Shown here: piece by piece, positions 1-7,420 of the stretch
Layout: every line of letters starts with the position of its first letter
How positions within the stretch are numbered: the stretch's first letter is position 1
Assembly (NCBI GenBank): GCA_002331625.1
Contig: DCZN01000111.1
Location: forward strand, 30,379-45,710
DNA: 15,332 nt
Reading direction: 5' to 3'
Source: Nitrospira sp. UBA2083
GTDB taxonomy: Bacteria; Nitrospirota; Nitrospiria; Nitrospirales; Nitrospiraceae
Program-made: the position numbers and the translations under genes
Notes under the pieces: model-generated
What the model was told of the DNA's origin: nothing
The model's input: only the letters and a program-made list of their open reading frames with translations
Database searches by the model: none

Positions 1-831
1 ACCGAAGACGATCGACGGCACCCCGGCTAGATTATTGACGGCGATGCGGACGGTCCGCACGATGACACCCTGGCGGGCATACTCTCTGAGATACAGCGCT
101 CCAATCACGCCGAATGGGGTTACGACGAGGCTCATGATCAGCACCATCATGACGGTGCCGAAAATGGCCGGGAAGATTCCTCCCTCGGTATTGGCTTCGC
201 GTGGTTCCGTGGTCAACACCATCCAGACATTGCCGACGTAGACCCATACCTTCTCGAATGTCGATAGGCCGTTGGGGCGCAAGGCCCGCACAACTTGGCT
301 CAGTCCGATCGACTTTTCTCTGCCGTTGGCATCGGCAACGAGCACCGTGTACAGACTCTCTGCTTCACTCGGTTCCACCTGCCGAAGCAAAGCCGGGAGA
401 GACTGCCAAACCGCTTCGGCTCCCTCAGCTACAGGCTGGTCTTCCTTCGCAAGGGTCCGGAGACGTCCATAGAAGTTCCCCCACTCGCGCCGCTCCACCA
501 TGACGAGATCGGCCGGCTTGGCTCGTTCGACGATCTGATCTGTATCGATCCACCGATAATCGAGCCCGTAGAGATCGCGATTACCGATCTTCATCCTGAT
601 TCGCGGGATCCCCTTCGGGCTTACTTCCTCACCCGCCAACTGCCCAATCACATGCTTTCCGTCTTTGAGCGTCAATTCGACGAGATCCGCCGGCCAGAAA
701 TATCCGAACCCATTGACAAGGATCAGCACCAGCAGCCCTGCGATCATGAGCAATGAGAGCGAAAGCCCCGCTCCACAGCCCCAAATGAAGAGCTCCCCGC
801 TTGCCATGAACTGTCTGACCCACTGCTTCAT
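1..831 (-). CDS. pstA: Phosphate ABC transporter permease PstA, large type (3' end cut by window edge)
   Basis: Inner-membrane permease that pairs with PstC to carry phosphate delivered by PstS. The frame is open from the ATG at 831 to base 1 (277 codons seen), so the C-terminal part is missing. Residues about 12-45 form a first membrane segment. Residues about 46-210 form a hydrophilic domain that ordinary PstA proteins lack. The permease core begins near residue 214 with GGIFPAIFGT, then PFGVIGALYLREYA and NNLAGVPSIVFG, which are typical of PstA. The long first loop fits the large PstA type known from gamma-proteobacteria. The start follows a stop in the same frame at 862-864; the ribosome site is weak (GAG about 7 nt ahead). 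pstC ends 91 nt upstream on the same strand, so the genes are probably one operon. pstB and phoU would be expected beyond the left edge, but this is not seen. Confidence 0.9.
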   Translation of the reverse strand, partial: MKQWVRQFMASGELFIWGCGAGLSLSLLMIAGLLVLILVNGFGYFWPADLVELTLKDGKHVIGQLAGEEVSPKGIPRIRMKIGNRDLYGLDYRWIDTDQIVERAKPADLVMVERREWGNFYGRLRTLAKEDQPVAEGAEAVWQSLPALLRQVEPSEAESLYTVLVADANGREKSIGLSQVVRALRPNGLSTFEKVWVYVGNVWMVLTTEPREANTEGGIFPAIFGTVMMVLIMSLVVTPFGVIGALYLREYARQGVIVRTVRIAVNNLAGVPSIVFG

Positions 832-922
832 TGAATCACTCGTCCACCGGCATGGCCGGATCTACCCACATGCCTAATTTCCTTCGCCCCATCCCGAACC
901 TAGTCTTGTGACCACCCTGTGT

Positions 923-3244
923 CTAGAACTGGCTATATTTCTCCCTCAGCCGCTGTCGAACCAGTTCCGCGACGGTGTTGAGCAGAAAGGTCGCCACAAA
1001 GAGGATCAACCCGGCTAGAAAGAGCGTACGATACAGAGTCCCCCCATGCGGTGCCTCAGGGATTTCAACCGCGATATTCGCGGAGAGCGTTCGAAAGCCG
1101 TTGAACAAGCTCCAGTCCATGATGGGTGTATTACCGGTGGCCATGAGGACGATCATGGTCTCTCCGACGGCGCGACCTAATCCGATCATCAGTGCCGAAA
1201 AAATACCAGGGCTGGCTGAAATCAGGACCAGATGCGTGAGGGTTTGCCACCGCGTCGCGCCGAGGGCCAAGGACCCTGCTATGAGATTCTTGGGAACATT
1301 GGTCAAGGCCTCTTCTGAGATGCTGTAAATGATGGGAATAATGGCGAAGCCCATCGCGACCCCGACGACAATGGCATTGCGCTGGTCATAATTCAGACCC
1401 AGGTGGCTCTGAAGCCATGGCTTATAGTGGCCATCGAACAAGAAGGATTCCCACCAGACATTCGTCGCCAAACATCCCCAGACTACGGCGATGATGACGG
1501 GCATCATGAGTAGTGCTTCGACACCAGGCCGAATTCGATGCCGAATGGAGGCAGGCAGCAGGAGAAAGAGTCCGGCAGAAGCGGCGACGGCGAAGGGAGT
1601 CACCAAGACCATTCCCGCCATCGCGGGAAAGTTCCGTTCCAGCACCGGCGCGAACCAGAGTCCGGCCAGAAATCCAAGCACCACCGTCGGGAGTGCCGCC
1701 ATGATTTCAATCGTCGGCTTGATCTTCGCACGATAATCAGGATGCATGAACATCGAGGTGTAGATCGCGGCTAATACCGCCAACGGAACCGCGAGGAGTA
1801 CCGCATAGACGGTCCCTTTGATCGTCCCGAAGATAAGCGGGGTTAAGCTGAACTTGGCCTCGAAGTCGTCTGATCCGCTTGAGGACTGCCACACCAGTTC
1901 TGGTCGTTCATAGCCCTCGTACATTACCGGAGAAAATAGGGTCGCCAGGGTAATTTCCGGATAGGGATTTGCAATCTGGTAATGGATCAGTCGATTCGTC
2001 TCCGTCAAGCCGACGAAGCCGTCCGCCTTGGGCGAAAAATAACTGCTGCGCAGGCCTCCCCCCTGGGGTGCGAGCGTGAGCAACGTCTGTGCAGACGTCG
2101 AATGGTGCAGTCGGATTCCTCCTTCAGCATCGGTCGTGATAAACCCCTTATCGCGCTGTGAAATCGTAATCTCAGTCACGGCACTCTGATGAGGGAGGAA
2201 CCGATGGACGTTCGTCATATGGGTCTGATTCGTTCCAGGATGCGCTCGCACCGGCATCCACACGACCACCTGTCCAGCTGCATCACCGACTACAAGACTG
2301 CGGTCCCCCATCAAATATGCCAACGCCGTAATCGGTTTGCTTTGCTCTGACGCCTGCGTCGTCTCAGCAAGAAGAGGCTTGGCTGTATCCCGGAGATCAA
2401 AGTGATAGACCTTTCCGTCTTCCGTCCCGACGGCGAGCAGTTCTGTACGGCTCGCGAGCGTGAGCGCCGTCACGCGCCCGGGGATGCCGGACGTCAGATC
2501 GACCTGCGTGGTCGAAGCAACAGTCGTTCCATCGGGGCGTGACACGGTTCGGCTGGTGGTCAGCCAGAGATGCTGGTCTTCGAGCAGGGCGGCAATCCGC
2601 ACCTCGGAGTCCGTGCTTTGATAAGCCAGCTTGGTGATCGGTTGCGGAGCCGGTGCGGCAGCAATCGGATCCCCGACCTTGACAGCTGGAGCGATCGAAC
2701 GTTCGTTGTTTTGAAAGTCTTGCGTAAATTCAATCGTCACCGGGATGGCGCGCCCGTCTCGCGTGCCTAGCACAAGACTGTGGCCCTTCCCCAACGCTCG
2801 TGCCAGCACGGTGACAGACCCGTCCGGCAACAAACCCTGTGCAGGCATTCGTGATACGGCGGCTGTGCCTTCCCCTAGGAAAACAAATTCCAAAGAGTCA
2901 CCGCGTAGCACATAGGCGAGTTCTTGGTGTTCGTCAATGCCGACGAGGGCTGAGGCCGTCGGACGCTCGCGCTGAGAAAGGGTAATGGGTTCGTTCAGGG
3001 TCACCTGGGTGGGAAGAAAGAGCGGAATGACTTCCTTGACGAGAAACACACACATACCAAGAATGCAGAGGATAATGCTGATCCCGCCTGTCTTGATAAT
3101 CAAGCGGGTGACCCCATCGATCATTGATCTGATTTGGCGCCGAGTGAATAACCCCTGCACAAGGGCCGGGGCCGGCATTGCGCCCCGGCCTGGGGAGGGC
3201 TCTCCTTGAAGCACCGGTATTGGAGTGAGCGGCGGCACATTCAT
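923..3244 (-). CDS. pstC: Phosphate ABC transporter permease PstC with WD40-like periplasmic domain
   Basis: Inner-membrane subunit of the Pst phosphate importer, 773 residues, more than twice the length of E. coli PstC (about 320). After a short cytoplasmic N-terminus there is one membrane segment (about residues 45-75). Residues about 90-445 form a region with repeated WD40-like strands, for example ITALAYLMGDRSLVVGDAAG and ITISQRDKGFITTDAEGG. The permease core occupies about 467-773. It carries the EAA-type coupling loop near 644-668 (EEALTNVPKNLIAGSLALGA) and the PstC-typical GRAVGETMIVLMATGN near 690-705. The ATG at 3244 has GAAGG 8 nt upstream. pstS lies 111 nt upstream and pstA 91 nt downstream. 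PstC proteins with a long extra periplasmic domain are known in gamma-proteobacteria; calling it a beta-propeller is my inference from the repeat pattern. Confidence 0.95.
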   Translation of the reverse strand: MNVPPLTPIPVLQGEPSPGRGAMPAPALVQGLFTRRQIRSMIDGVTRLIIKTGGISIILCILGMCVFLVKEVIPLFLPTQVTLNEPITLSQRERPTASALVGIDEHQELAYVLRGDSLEFVFLGEGTAAVSRMPAQGLLPDGSVTVLARALGKGHSLVLGTRDGRAIPVTIEFTQDFQNNERSIAPAVKVGDPIAAAPAPQPITKLAYQSTDSEVRIAALLEDQHLWLTTSRTVSRPDGTTVASTTQVDLTSGIPGRVTALTLASRTELLAVGTEDGKVYHFDLRDTAKPLLAETTQASEQSKPITALAYLMGDRSLVVGDAAGQVVVWMPVRAHPGTNQTHMTNVHRFLPHQSAVTEITISQRDKGFITTDAEGGIRLHHSTSAQTLLTLAPQGGGLRSSYFSPKADGFVGLTETNRLIHYQIANPYPEITLATLFSPVMYEGYERPELVWQSSSGSDDFEAKFSLTPLIFGTIKGTVYAVLLAVPLAVLAAIYTSMFMHPDYRAKIKPTIEIMAALPTVVLGFLAGLWFAPVLERNFPAMAGMVLVTPFAVAASAGLFLLLPASIRHRIRPGVEALLMMPVIIAVVWGCLATNVWWESFLFDGHYKPWLQSHLGLNYDQRNAIVVGVAMGFAIIPIIYSISEEALTNVPKNLIAGSLALGATRWQTLTHLVLISASPGIFSALMIGLGRAVGETMIVLMATGNTPIMDWSLFNGFRTLSANIAVEIPEAPHGGTLYRTLFLAGLILFVATFLLNTVAELVRQRLREKYSQF

Positions 3245-3303
3245 GCGCTGACCTTCGCCTGCCTTTCCAACGTTCCAACCTTACACACCTAGAAAGATCG
3301 TGC

Positions 3304-3334
3304 GTGGTTATGATCCTCTTGATGATCACCCCAC
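3304..3334 (-). other. Imperfect hairpin between pstS and pstC
   Basis: GTGG pairs with CCAC and, after a small internal loop, TGATC pairs with GATCA around an 8-nt loop. It lies in the 111-nt pstS-pstC gap. No T-run follows, so it is not a standard terminator. It could protect the 3' end of pstS mRNA or reduce read-through, giving more PstS than permease; this is inference. Confidence 0.35.
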
Positions 3335-3355
3335 TCTGAACGACCGACCTCACAC

Positions 3356-4348
3356 CTATTCGACCTTCGGCAATTCCTTTTCAATCACGCTCTGTGGCAG
3401 CGGAAAGAAACCATCCTTGATGACGATGGCCTGCCCTTCTTTGCTATAAATGAACTTGATGAACTCCTTCACGAGCGGATCGAGCGGCTTATTCGGCGCC
3501 TTATTGACGTACACCAACAGATGCCGCCAAAGCGGATAGGAGCCGTTCATGGCATTGGTCTGAGTAGGGGCCACGAAGGGTGCTCCCTCTTTTTCAGCTA
3601 ACGGAAGGACTCGAACACCGGAGGTCAAGTAACCGATCCCGCTATAGCCGATGCCAGCAGGATCTTCCGTGATTCCCTGCACCACGGAGGCAGAGCCCGG
3701 TTGTTCCTTAACTTCATCTTTGTAGTCGCCGTTTTTCAGGGCGAATTCCTTGAAAAATCCATAGGTGCCGGACGCTGAATTACGACCATAGATGCTGATC
3801 GGTGATGCCGCCACTTCGCCAGTAATTCCGAGTTGGCCCCACCGTTCGAGATTCTGCTGCGCCCCAAACCGGCGGGTCTTTGAAAAGATTGCATCGACTT
3901 GCGCCATCGTGAGTCCTTGGACTGGGTTATCTTTGTTGACATAAACAGCCAAGGCATCGATGGCCACTGGGAAAGCCGTCGGTTTATACCGGAACTTTCT
4001 CTCGAAGGCATCCATCTCGGTATTTTTCATCGCTCGGGACATCGGCCCCAATTGTGCCGTTCCTTCGATCAGGGCCGGCGGTGCGGTGCTCGATCCCTTG
4101 CCCTCGATCTGAATCTTGACGCTTGGATATTGCTTGCGGAACCCTTCCGCCCAGAGCGTCATGAGGTTGTTGAGCGTATCGGACCCGATGCTGTTAACAT
4201 TCCCGGACACCCCCGTAACTTTGATATATCCCTTTAAGGCAGGATCCAGCACGATGGCATCATCGGCATAGGCCGATGGAACACTCGATAAAAGAGCCCC
4301 CAGGAGGGCCACGTATGCAAAGCCAGGCTTCACAGCCGATGTTTTCAT
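3356..4348 (-). CDS. pstS: Periplasmic phosphate-binding protein PstS
   Basis: High-affinity phosphate-binding subunit of the Pst importer, acting in the periplasm. From the preferred start it has 330 residues. A signal peptide covers residues 1-28 (KTSAVKPG basic start, hydrophobic core, cleavage after AYA). Phosphate-site motifs are visible: GSDTLNNL near the mature N-terminus, [14 protein letters not shown], and [14 protein letters not shown] in the second lobe. Two in-frame ATGs exist, at 4363 and 4348. I choose 4348 because AAAGGA sits 6-7 nt ahead of it and it gives a compact signal peptide; the ATG at 4363 has no good ribosome site. A Pho-box array lies about 65 nt upstream. pstC follows on the same strand. 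Confidence 0.96.
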   Translation of the reverse strand: MKTSAVKPGFAYVALLGALLSSVPSAYADDAIVLDPALKGYIKVTGVSGNVNSIGSDTLNNLMTLWAEGFRKQYPSVKIQIEGKGSSTAPPALIEGTAQLGPMSRAMKNTEMDAFERKFRYKPTAFPVAIDALAVYVNKDNPVQGLTMAQVDAIFSKTRRFGAQQNLERWGQLGITGEVAASPISIYGRNSASGTYGFFKEFALKNGDYKDEVKEQPGSASVVQGITEDPAGIGYSGIGYLTSGVRVLPLAEKEGAPFVAPTQTNAMNGSYPLWRHLLVYVNKAPNKPLDPLVKEFIKFIYSKEGQAIVIKDGFFPLPQSVIEKELPKVE

Positions 4349-4387
4349 AGACAGTCCTTTCATAATCTCGAACTTTTAGCTACCGAC

Positions 4388-4442
4388 ACTCTAACCTCGT
4401 CTCATTGCGATCGTATTACATGAATGTTACAGGAGTGTTACA
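4388..4442 (-). promoter_or_regulatory. Pho-box array and -10 element of pstS
   Basis: Read towards pstS, 7-bp units start every 11 bp: TGTAACA (4436-4442), TGTAACA (4425-4431), TGTAATA (4414-4420), and a degenerate fourth unit CGCAATG (4403-4409). Then come 9 bp and TAGAGT (4388-4393), a 4/6 match to TATAAT. Seven-bp direct repeats with 4-bp spacers are the known geometry of PhoB sites (E. coli unit CTGTCAT). There is no separate -35 hexamer, as expected when PhoB replaces it. Binding is inferred from spacing and gene context. Confidence 0.8.
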
Positions 4443-4476
4443 TATGTACGAGCCTATTTGATTCACTTGATTTTCC

Positions 4477-4500
4477 AGGGGCAGGCGCTGGCCTGCCCCT
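4477..4500. terminator. Strong GC hairpin between the porin gene and the pstS promoter
   Basis: A perfect 10-bp stem, AGGGGCAGGC paired with GCCTGCCCCT, around a 4-nt loop lies 18 bases past the porin stop. The T-run (TTTT at 4500-4503) follows the stem on the plus strand; on the minus strand, where the porin is transcribed, the stem is followed by GGAAAATC, a poor tail. It probably still ends or slows porin transcripts before the pstS Pho array. A tandem 9-bp repeat (TTTCATCAC twice, 4501-4518) sits between the stem and the porin stop. Confidence 0.55.
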
Positions 4501-4517
4501 TTTCATCACTTTCATCA

Positions 4518-5861
4518 CTAAAAGTTAAACTGGAGCTGTGTTCGAACAATATCGCCTTCGCGGATGTTATAGGGTGCGGTCTGCGTATCGGTGCGTCTGC
4601 TCCTTGCATATGCGATCGTGAATTCGAGAGACTTTGCAATCTGCCACTCCATTCCGACTTCCCATTCCCGGACCACATTGAATGGTGAATTCGTCCGATG
4701 CTTCTTTCCGCCGCTGTACTCTTGGTAACGAACATAAGGGATCAGGCTGGTCAACCAGGGCTTATTGACGTCCCACTTATACATCCCCTGGACGTAACCG
4801 CCCTGAATATTCCCCTCCTCAATAGCAGTTCGCGAGGCATTCAATTGAGGACCATTACCCCAGTTCCATTCCGCCTGGAACCCGATGGGTTGAGGATATA
4901 GGACAAAATGCACACCGACTCGTTCATCAAGAATGTTCCCGTTGTTTACGACTGTAGGAGTTCCAGCAAGGCCTGTCCCTGAAGGAGCCCCGACGTTAAA
5001 CGCTCCACGGTAGGCATCGACACCAAATTGGATAATTTGCCCGTAGGGCAATTCCATGGGGTAGGTGGCATGGACAACGACGTGTTTATTGTCATTCCGG
5101 TCGTTCACATTGATGGTCTGGCCGTTATAGACCCCGATGCCTAGCACACCATAGTCACCAGATCCCTTGAGACCTGAATCGACCAGCTTTCTAAACAGTT
5201 TTTTGGTCTCCTTCGGGGTATAGTAGATAAACAATCCAAGATCACGCTCGCCCTGCACTGCACTATTGAGACCGTCAGCGCGATCGAATGCAATCCGATT
5301 CTGACTGGACTGCAGATTTTCAAACCCAAAGGGAACCTTCGACTGCCCTACGCGAAGCCGCAATTCCTTTTCCTCCAAGAACAGGAACGGCACGGGCATA
5401 AAGATGTCGGCATAGGCATCGCGCAGTTGCACAAAATGATTACTCTGGTCCCCTGTCGTGCCGGGAACAGATCCTGCAAATTCCGGCTGAATATAGAAGG
5501 AGAGCCAGTCCGTGATGTCGCCTGAAAAGACCATGCGGACGCGGCGGAAGGCGAAGCCGGTGTTATCTCGAATAGTGTTATCGTACTCACTCCGGATAGA
5601 TTTATCTCCGGGCAAGTAGGTATAGCGGGCTTGCACATAACCGCGGATGCTGATCTTATCGAACCATTTCTTGATCGACGCCTTCTCCGCAATAATCGCT
5701 TCTTCCCTTTCGTGCTCGGCTTTCAACTTCAGCCATTCTTCTTTTGTAATCTGCCCTTTCTCGTACAAAAGATCCTCAACATTGGCCTGGGCGAGATCGG
5801 CCTGGAACATCAACCCCAGACCGAACAGACACAGGCTGATTGCAAACCACCATTTCTTCAT
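4518..5861 (-). CDS. Phosphate-selective porin (OprO/OprP family)
   Basis: Outer-membrane beta-barrel channel expected to pass phosphate or polyphosphate into the periplasm, where PstS binds it. It has 447 residues, the usual length for the family. Residues 1-26 are a signal peptide ending AQA. Residues about 28-65 are charged and helical (VEDLLYEKGQITKEEWLKLK and onward), possibly a short coiled-coil or periplasmic plug. From about residue 70 the sequence alternates as barrel strands (GYVQARYTYL, FAFRRVRMVFSGDITDWLSF), the porin O/P pattern. The last residues, RTQLQFNF, end in Phe, the signal recognised by the outer-membrane assembly machine. The start ATG has GGGAGGGAG just upstream. A Pho-box array and -10 element lie about 45-100 nt ahead, so phosphate-starvation induction is likely. 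Substrate choice cannot be confirmed from sequence alone. Confidence 0.88.
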   Translation of the reverse strand: MKKWWFAISLCLFGLGLMFQADLAQANVEDLLYEKGQITKEEWLKLKAEHEREEAIIAEKASIKKWFDKISIRGYVQARYTYLPGDKSIRSEYDNTIRDNTGFAFRRVRMVFSGDITDWLSFYIQPEFAGSVPGTTGDQSNHFVQLRDAYADIFMPVPFLFLEEKELRLRVGQSKVPFGFENLQSSQNRIAFDRADGLNSAVQGERDLGLFIYYTPKETKKLFRKLVDSGLKGSGDYGVLGIGVYNGQTINVNDRNDNKHVVVHATYPMELPYGQIIQFGVDAYRGAFNVGAPSGTGLAGTPTVVNNGNILDERVGVHFVLYPQPIGFQAEWNWGNGPQLNASRTAIEEGNIQGGYVQGMYKWDVNKPWLTSLIPYVRYQEYSGGKKHRTNSPFNVVREWEVGMEWQIAKSLEFTIAYARSRRTDTQTAPYNIREGDIVRTQLQFNF

Positions 5862-5906
5862 TCGACTCCCTCCCTCTAGTTGGTCGTGTTTCGAAAACCG
5901 CGACGA

Positions 5907-5961
5907 GGTATAGAGGACGAACGTTAAGGTGGTGCTACGGAGTTGTTACGCCATTGTTAAA
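5907..5961 (-). promoter_or_regulatory. Pho-box array and -10 element of the porin gene
   Basis: Read towards the porin, four 7-bp units start exactly every 11 bp: TTTAACA (5955-5961), CGTAACA (5944-5950), CGTAGCA (5933-5939) and CTTAACG (5922-5928). Nine bp later comes TATACC (5907-5912), a 4/6 match to TATAAT. The geometry (four units, 4-bp gaps, 9 bp to the -10) is the same as upstream of pstS, which strengthens both calls. The array also lies directly ahead of the divergent plus-strand gene at 5983. Confidence 0.8.
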
Positions 5962-5982
5962 TTAGTTACGATCAAACCACAC

Positions 5983-6420
5983 ATGGCACACGATTCCCTC
6001 ACCACACAGGACCAGAACCAGGCCGAACCGCCGCTCTGGTCGATCGGCATCGCGGTGCTCCTCATTTTGCTTGCCCCCATCATCTTGTATTCGTTCGCTC
6101 CGACCGGCCCTGTTCGCGAAGGCGACACGGTCTTTTCCAACGGCCAGCAACGCGGCCTTCTCAGGAAACCCGCTTCATTTCGCCTTTCTCAGCCAGACGA
6201 CACGTGCTTACTCGATCCCGATAGCCCCTTGATCGTCCTTCAGATACACACTGATCAACTGGACGGGTTCTTTCTGGCTGAAGTTCAAGGCAATCCAGCC
6301 ACTGAATGGCCGTTTTGTCCGGTGCATGCGGAAGTGCAACTCAAGACACACCAGGTCTTCCAAAAGCCTGTGGCCTTGGGGGTGGTGCGGGACACCGTGA
6401 TGAAGTGGCTCAGTCGATGA
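5983..6420 (+). CDS. Unrecognised single-pass membrane protein, divergent from the porin
   Basis: I do not recognise this 145-residue protein. Residues 1-17 are polar, residues about 18-38 form one strong membrane segment (WSIGIAVLLILLAPIILYSF), and the remainder is soluble, probably periplasmic, with a proline-rich stretch and two cysteines (Cys75, Cys112) that could form a disulfide. The upstream GTG at 5929 is in frame but would add residues encoded by the Pho-box array, so the ATG at 5983 is preferred. No clear ribosome site precedes it, so translation may be weak or leaderless. It is divergent from the phosphate porin with only 22 bp between the last Pho unit and the ATG. It could be co-regulated by phosphate, but nothing in the protein itself says so. 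It converges on msrA with an 18-bp gap. Confidence 0.7.
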   Translation: MAHDSLTTQDQNQAEPPLWSIGIAVLLILLAPIILYSFAPTGPVREGDTVFSNGQQRGLLRKPASFRLSQPDDTCLLDPDSPLIVLQIHTDQLDGFFLAEVQGNPATEWPFCPVHAEVQLKTHQVFQKPVALGVVRDTVMKWLSR

Positions 6421-6438
6421 GAGTGAGAAGGGCAGTGG

Positions 6439-7005
6439 TTAGGCTTTGAGGCGCGCGGCAAACTGCTTGCGAAATTTGGCCACTTTAGGTCCTACGACAA
6501 ATTGGCAGTACCCTTGGAGCGGATTGCGAGCAAAATATTCTTGATGATAGGGTTCTGCCTCATACCATTCTGAAGCAGGCACGACTTGCGTGACGATGGG
6601 AGCGTCGTAGAGCTTCTCGTCAGTCAGGGTCGTGATGAGCAGTTCGGCTGCTTGTTGTTGCGCTGGGTTACCGTAAAAAATCGCCGATCGGTATTGGGTG
6701 CCGATGTCGTTGCCTTGCCGATTGAGGGTGGTAGGATCGTGAACCGTAAAGAATATCTCGAGAAGTTCTCTGTACGAGATGACGTTCGGGGCGAAGGTGA
6801 CCCGTACGGCTTCAGCATGGCCGGTCTGCCCTCCACACACGGCTTCGTAGGTGGGATTGTGCATCGCCCCACCGATGTAACCGGATTCGACTGATTCCAC
6901 ACCTTTAACCTGGTCATACACCGCCTCCAGGCACCAAAAACAGCCGCCTGCCAGGATCGCCACGTCCCTCTCAGCTGCGGATGGTCCTGGTTCATCGCTC
7001 ATCAT
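6439..7005 (-). CDS. msrA: Peptide-methionine (S)-S-oxide reductase MsrA
   Basis: Repairs oxidised methionine in proteins by reducing the S-form of methionine sulfoxide, using thioredoxin-type reductant. The protein is 188 residues from the ATG at 7005. The catalytic motif GGCFWCLE places the active cysteine at residue 22. Further family motifs are SGYIGG, GHAEAVRVTF, GNDIGTQYRS and EAEPYHQEYF, with a late GYC cysteine near the C-terminus that may help recycling. The frame is open further upstream (to a TTG at 7083), but that would overlap the small acidic gene. The tandem ATGs at 7005 and 7002 are better placed even though no strong ribosome site is visible. The 53-residue acidic gene lies 46 nt upstream on the same strand. 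Confidence 0.95.
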   Translation of the reverse strand: MMSDEPGPSAAERDVAILAGGCFWCLEAVYDQVKGVESVESGYIGGAMHNPTYEAVCGGQTGHAEAVRVTFAPNVISYRELLEIFFTVHDPTTLNRQGNDIGTQYRSAIFYGNPAQQQAAELLITTLTDEKLYDAPIVTQVVPASEWYEAEPYHQEYFARNPLQGYCQFVVGPKVAKFRKQFAARLKA

Positions 7006-7051
7006 ACGGTGTGATGAATGCAAGAAGAGGCTGGTCGCCGTCGGAGGCTGA

Positions 7052-7213
7052 TTACTCTTCTTCTTCCTCCTCGATATCCTCAATCCCTTCGTAACTCATT
7101 TCAGGAAACGACGCCGACGCTTTTTCACACGCCGTTTCGACCATCTCTTCAGCATCCTCGGCTGAATCGGCGTCGACCAAGAATTTCACGGTGATCGCAT
7201 ACCTCTGTTCCAC
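7052..7213 (-). CDS. Small acidic protein (53 aa) upstream of msrA
   Basis: Unrecognised small protein starting at a GTG, preceded by AAGGAG with a 6-nt spacer, a near-ideal ribosome site. It reads as a beta strand (RYAITVKFLVDA), an acidic helix (DSAEDAEEMVETACEKA), then MSYEGIEDI and a run of six glutamates at the C-terminus. The strand-helix layout resembles short conserved proteins of the 'AEDAEE' kind, but I cannot name a family. It ends 46 nt before msrA on the same strand, so the two are likely cotranscribed. The good ribosome site and coherent fold-like pattern support a real gene. Confidence 0.7.
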   Translation of the reverse strand: MEQRYAITVKFLVDADSAEDAEEMVETACEKASASFPEMSYEGIEDIEEEEEE

Positions 7214-7298
7214 TCCCGACTCCTTTCTCTGTCGCTCAGTCAGAATTCTGCACCGCAGACCACGCTTCTCTTGTACTTTCTGATAGTCGTGGTCGCCG

Positions 7299-7304
7299 TG
7301 TCAA
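7299..7304 (-). promoter_or_regulatory. Possible -35 element for the small acidic gene and msrA
   Basis: A perfect TTGACA lies about 85 nt upstream of the GTG at 7213, in the 207-bp gap after the PilZ gene. No good -10 hexamer is found at 16-18 bp (closest AGAAAG), so this is a weak call. Confidence 0.25.
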
Positions 7305-7420
7305 CCGTTTGGTATTGCGTGTGACTGACAAGCGGACGGGAAACGAGCAGGATGCAACAGCGTCCAGCACGATGCCGACCCGGAAGGAACTGTACGGAAG
7401 AATAGAGGCCGAAGACGAGG

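Noticed and set aside
295..756. Plus-strand ORF of 153 codons antisense to pstA
   Set aside because: The opposite frame encodes clear PstA sequence; this is its mirror.
836..871. Mini-ORF of 11 codons and a small CCGGC/GCCGG hairpin (847-859) just before pstA
   Set aside because: A leader or translational switch is conceivable, but the hairpin is only 5 bp and the peptide shows no attenuator-like codon run.
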